Assembly (NCBI GenBank): GCA_020465985.1
Contig: JAANYP010001790.1
Location: 124,001 to 188,000, forward strand
DNA length: 64,000 nucleotides
Source: Centrapalus pauciflorus
Lineage: Eukaryota > Streptophyta > Magnoliopsida > Asterales > Asteraceae
Direction: 5' to 3'
The translations under genes were made by a program, and so were the position numbers. The notes under the pieces are model-generated. The model saw only the letters and a program-made list of their open reading frames with translations, was not told the DNA's origin and did not search any database. Below, one piece after another: positions 63,751 through 64,000 of this stretch; positions within the stretch are counted from its first letter, which is position 1, and every line of letters starts with the position of its first letter.

Positions 63751-64000
63751 ACCAAAAAGTCATAATCATTGTGTGTCTGCCTTGACCATGGAAGTATGTC
63801 TAAGTATGGGACACGTAAGGTAGTTTCTTGATAAATAAAAAGGCCAAAGGAAATTCCAAAGTGTTGAATGTTTAAAAGGAAAAACATACCAACAATCACC
63901 TTGAAATGTATGTCACGACAAACAATCGAAGGAATAAAAAATTCCTAAGTGTGAAAGTGCGTTTGACACCGCTATCTAATTGAACCTTCTTGGACTATCT
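63751..64000 (+). other. Pol-ORF3 spacer of C resumes
   Basis: After the Mutator-like element the sequence returns to that of A (from about 5960) and B (from about 24335), and runs off the window. Confidence 0.85.

Larger units (their letters stand above)
54619..64000 (+). mobile_element. Copia element C (SIRE/Maximus-like), 3' end outside the window
   Basis: A 5' LTR, PBS, gag, pol and the start of the pol-ORF3 spacer are present; the ORF3 region lies to the right of the window. C is inserted after the chromodomain of E, and its spacer is interrupted by a Mutator-like element. Several stops, four frameshifts and an integrase deletion of about 1.06 kb show that it has long been inactive. It is less similar to A and B than they are to each other. 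Confidence 0.92.

Overview
This window is wholly repetitive plant DNA. I see no host gene, rRNA, tRNA gene or CRISPR. It is a nest of LTR retrotransposons plus one long-armed DNA transposon, as expected in intergenic heterochromatin of a large-genome flowering plant. The families (SIRE/Maximus-like Ty1-copia, Tekay-type chromovirus, Athila-type Ty3-gypsy, Mutator-like) suggest a eudicot. The sequence alone does not identify the species.

Layout. (1) 1-11103: copia element A, its 5' end cut by the window, with gag, pol, a 2.2 kb spacer, an intact 1003-aa third gene (ORF3), a polypurine tract and the 3' LTR. (2) 11104-15015: hairpin-rich DNA, a TA microsatellite and a 5' fragment (LTR end, PBS, gag) of gypsy element G. 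(3) 15016-15951: fragment D (ORF3 promoter region and first ORF3 codons) of a copia relative. (4) 15952-26798: copia element B, inserted in D, the best preserved gag-pol copy, cut off inside its ORF3. (5) 26799-40362: element F, a full-length 13.6 kb SIRE-like copia on the minus strand, inserted in ORF3 of B. (6) 40363-41359: microsatellites and a 257-bp tandem duplication. (7) 41360-54618: chromovirus E, split by a complete but internally deleted Athila-like element H (43284-50024, perfect 5-bp target duplication). (8) 54619-64000: copia element C, inserted at the 3' end of E and running off the window. Its spacer holds a 2.1 kb Mutator-like element (61617-63741) with very long inverted arms.

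The copia elements A-D carry a consistent, unusual expression layout. Gag and pol lie in one frame, divided in three of three copies by the same TAA, which sits in a sequence that looks like a branch point, pyrimidine tract and 3' splice acceptor. Far downstream, ORF3 is preceded by a sharp TATA box, an ATG-free leader, a GTATAA donor, a 500-570 nt AT-rich intron and an acceptor 2 nt before the ORF3 ATG. Element F, from another lineage, also has a TATA box and an ATG-free leader just upstream of its distantly similar ORF3. This suggests that ORF3 is transcribed from its own promoter and not only from the LTR. The same noncoding regions are full of short perfect hairpins whose arms differ between copies but remain self-complementary, and a separate three-hairpin module follows pol. 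These are the strongest candidates for something undescribed. All functional statements are inference from sequence alone.
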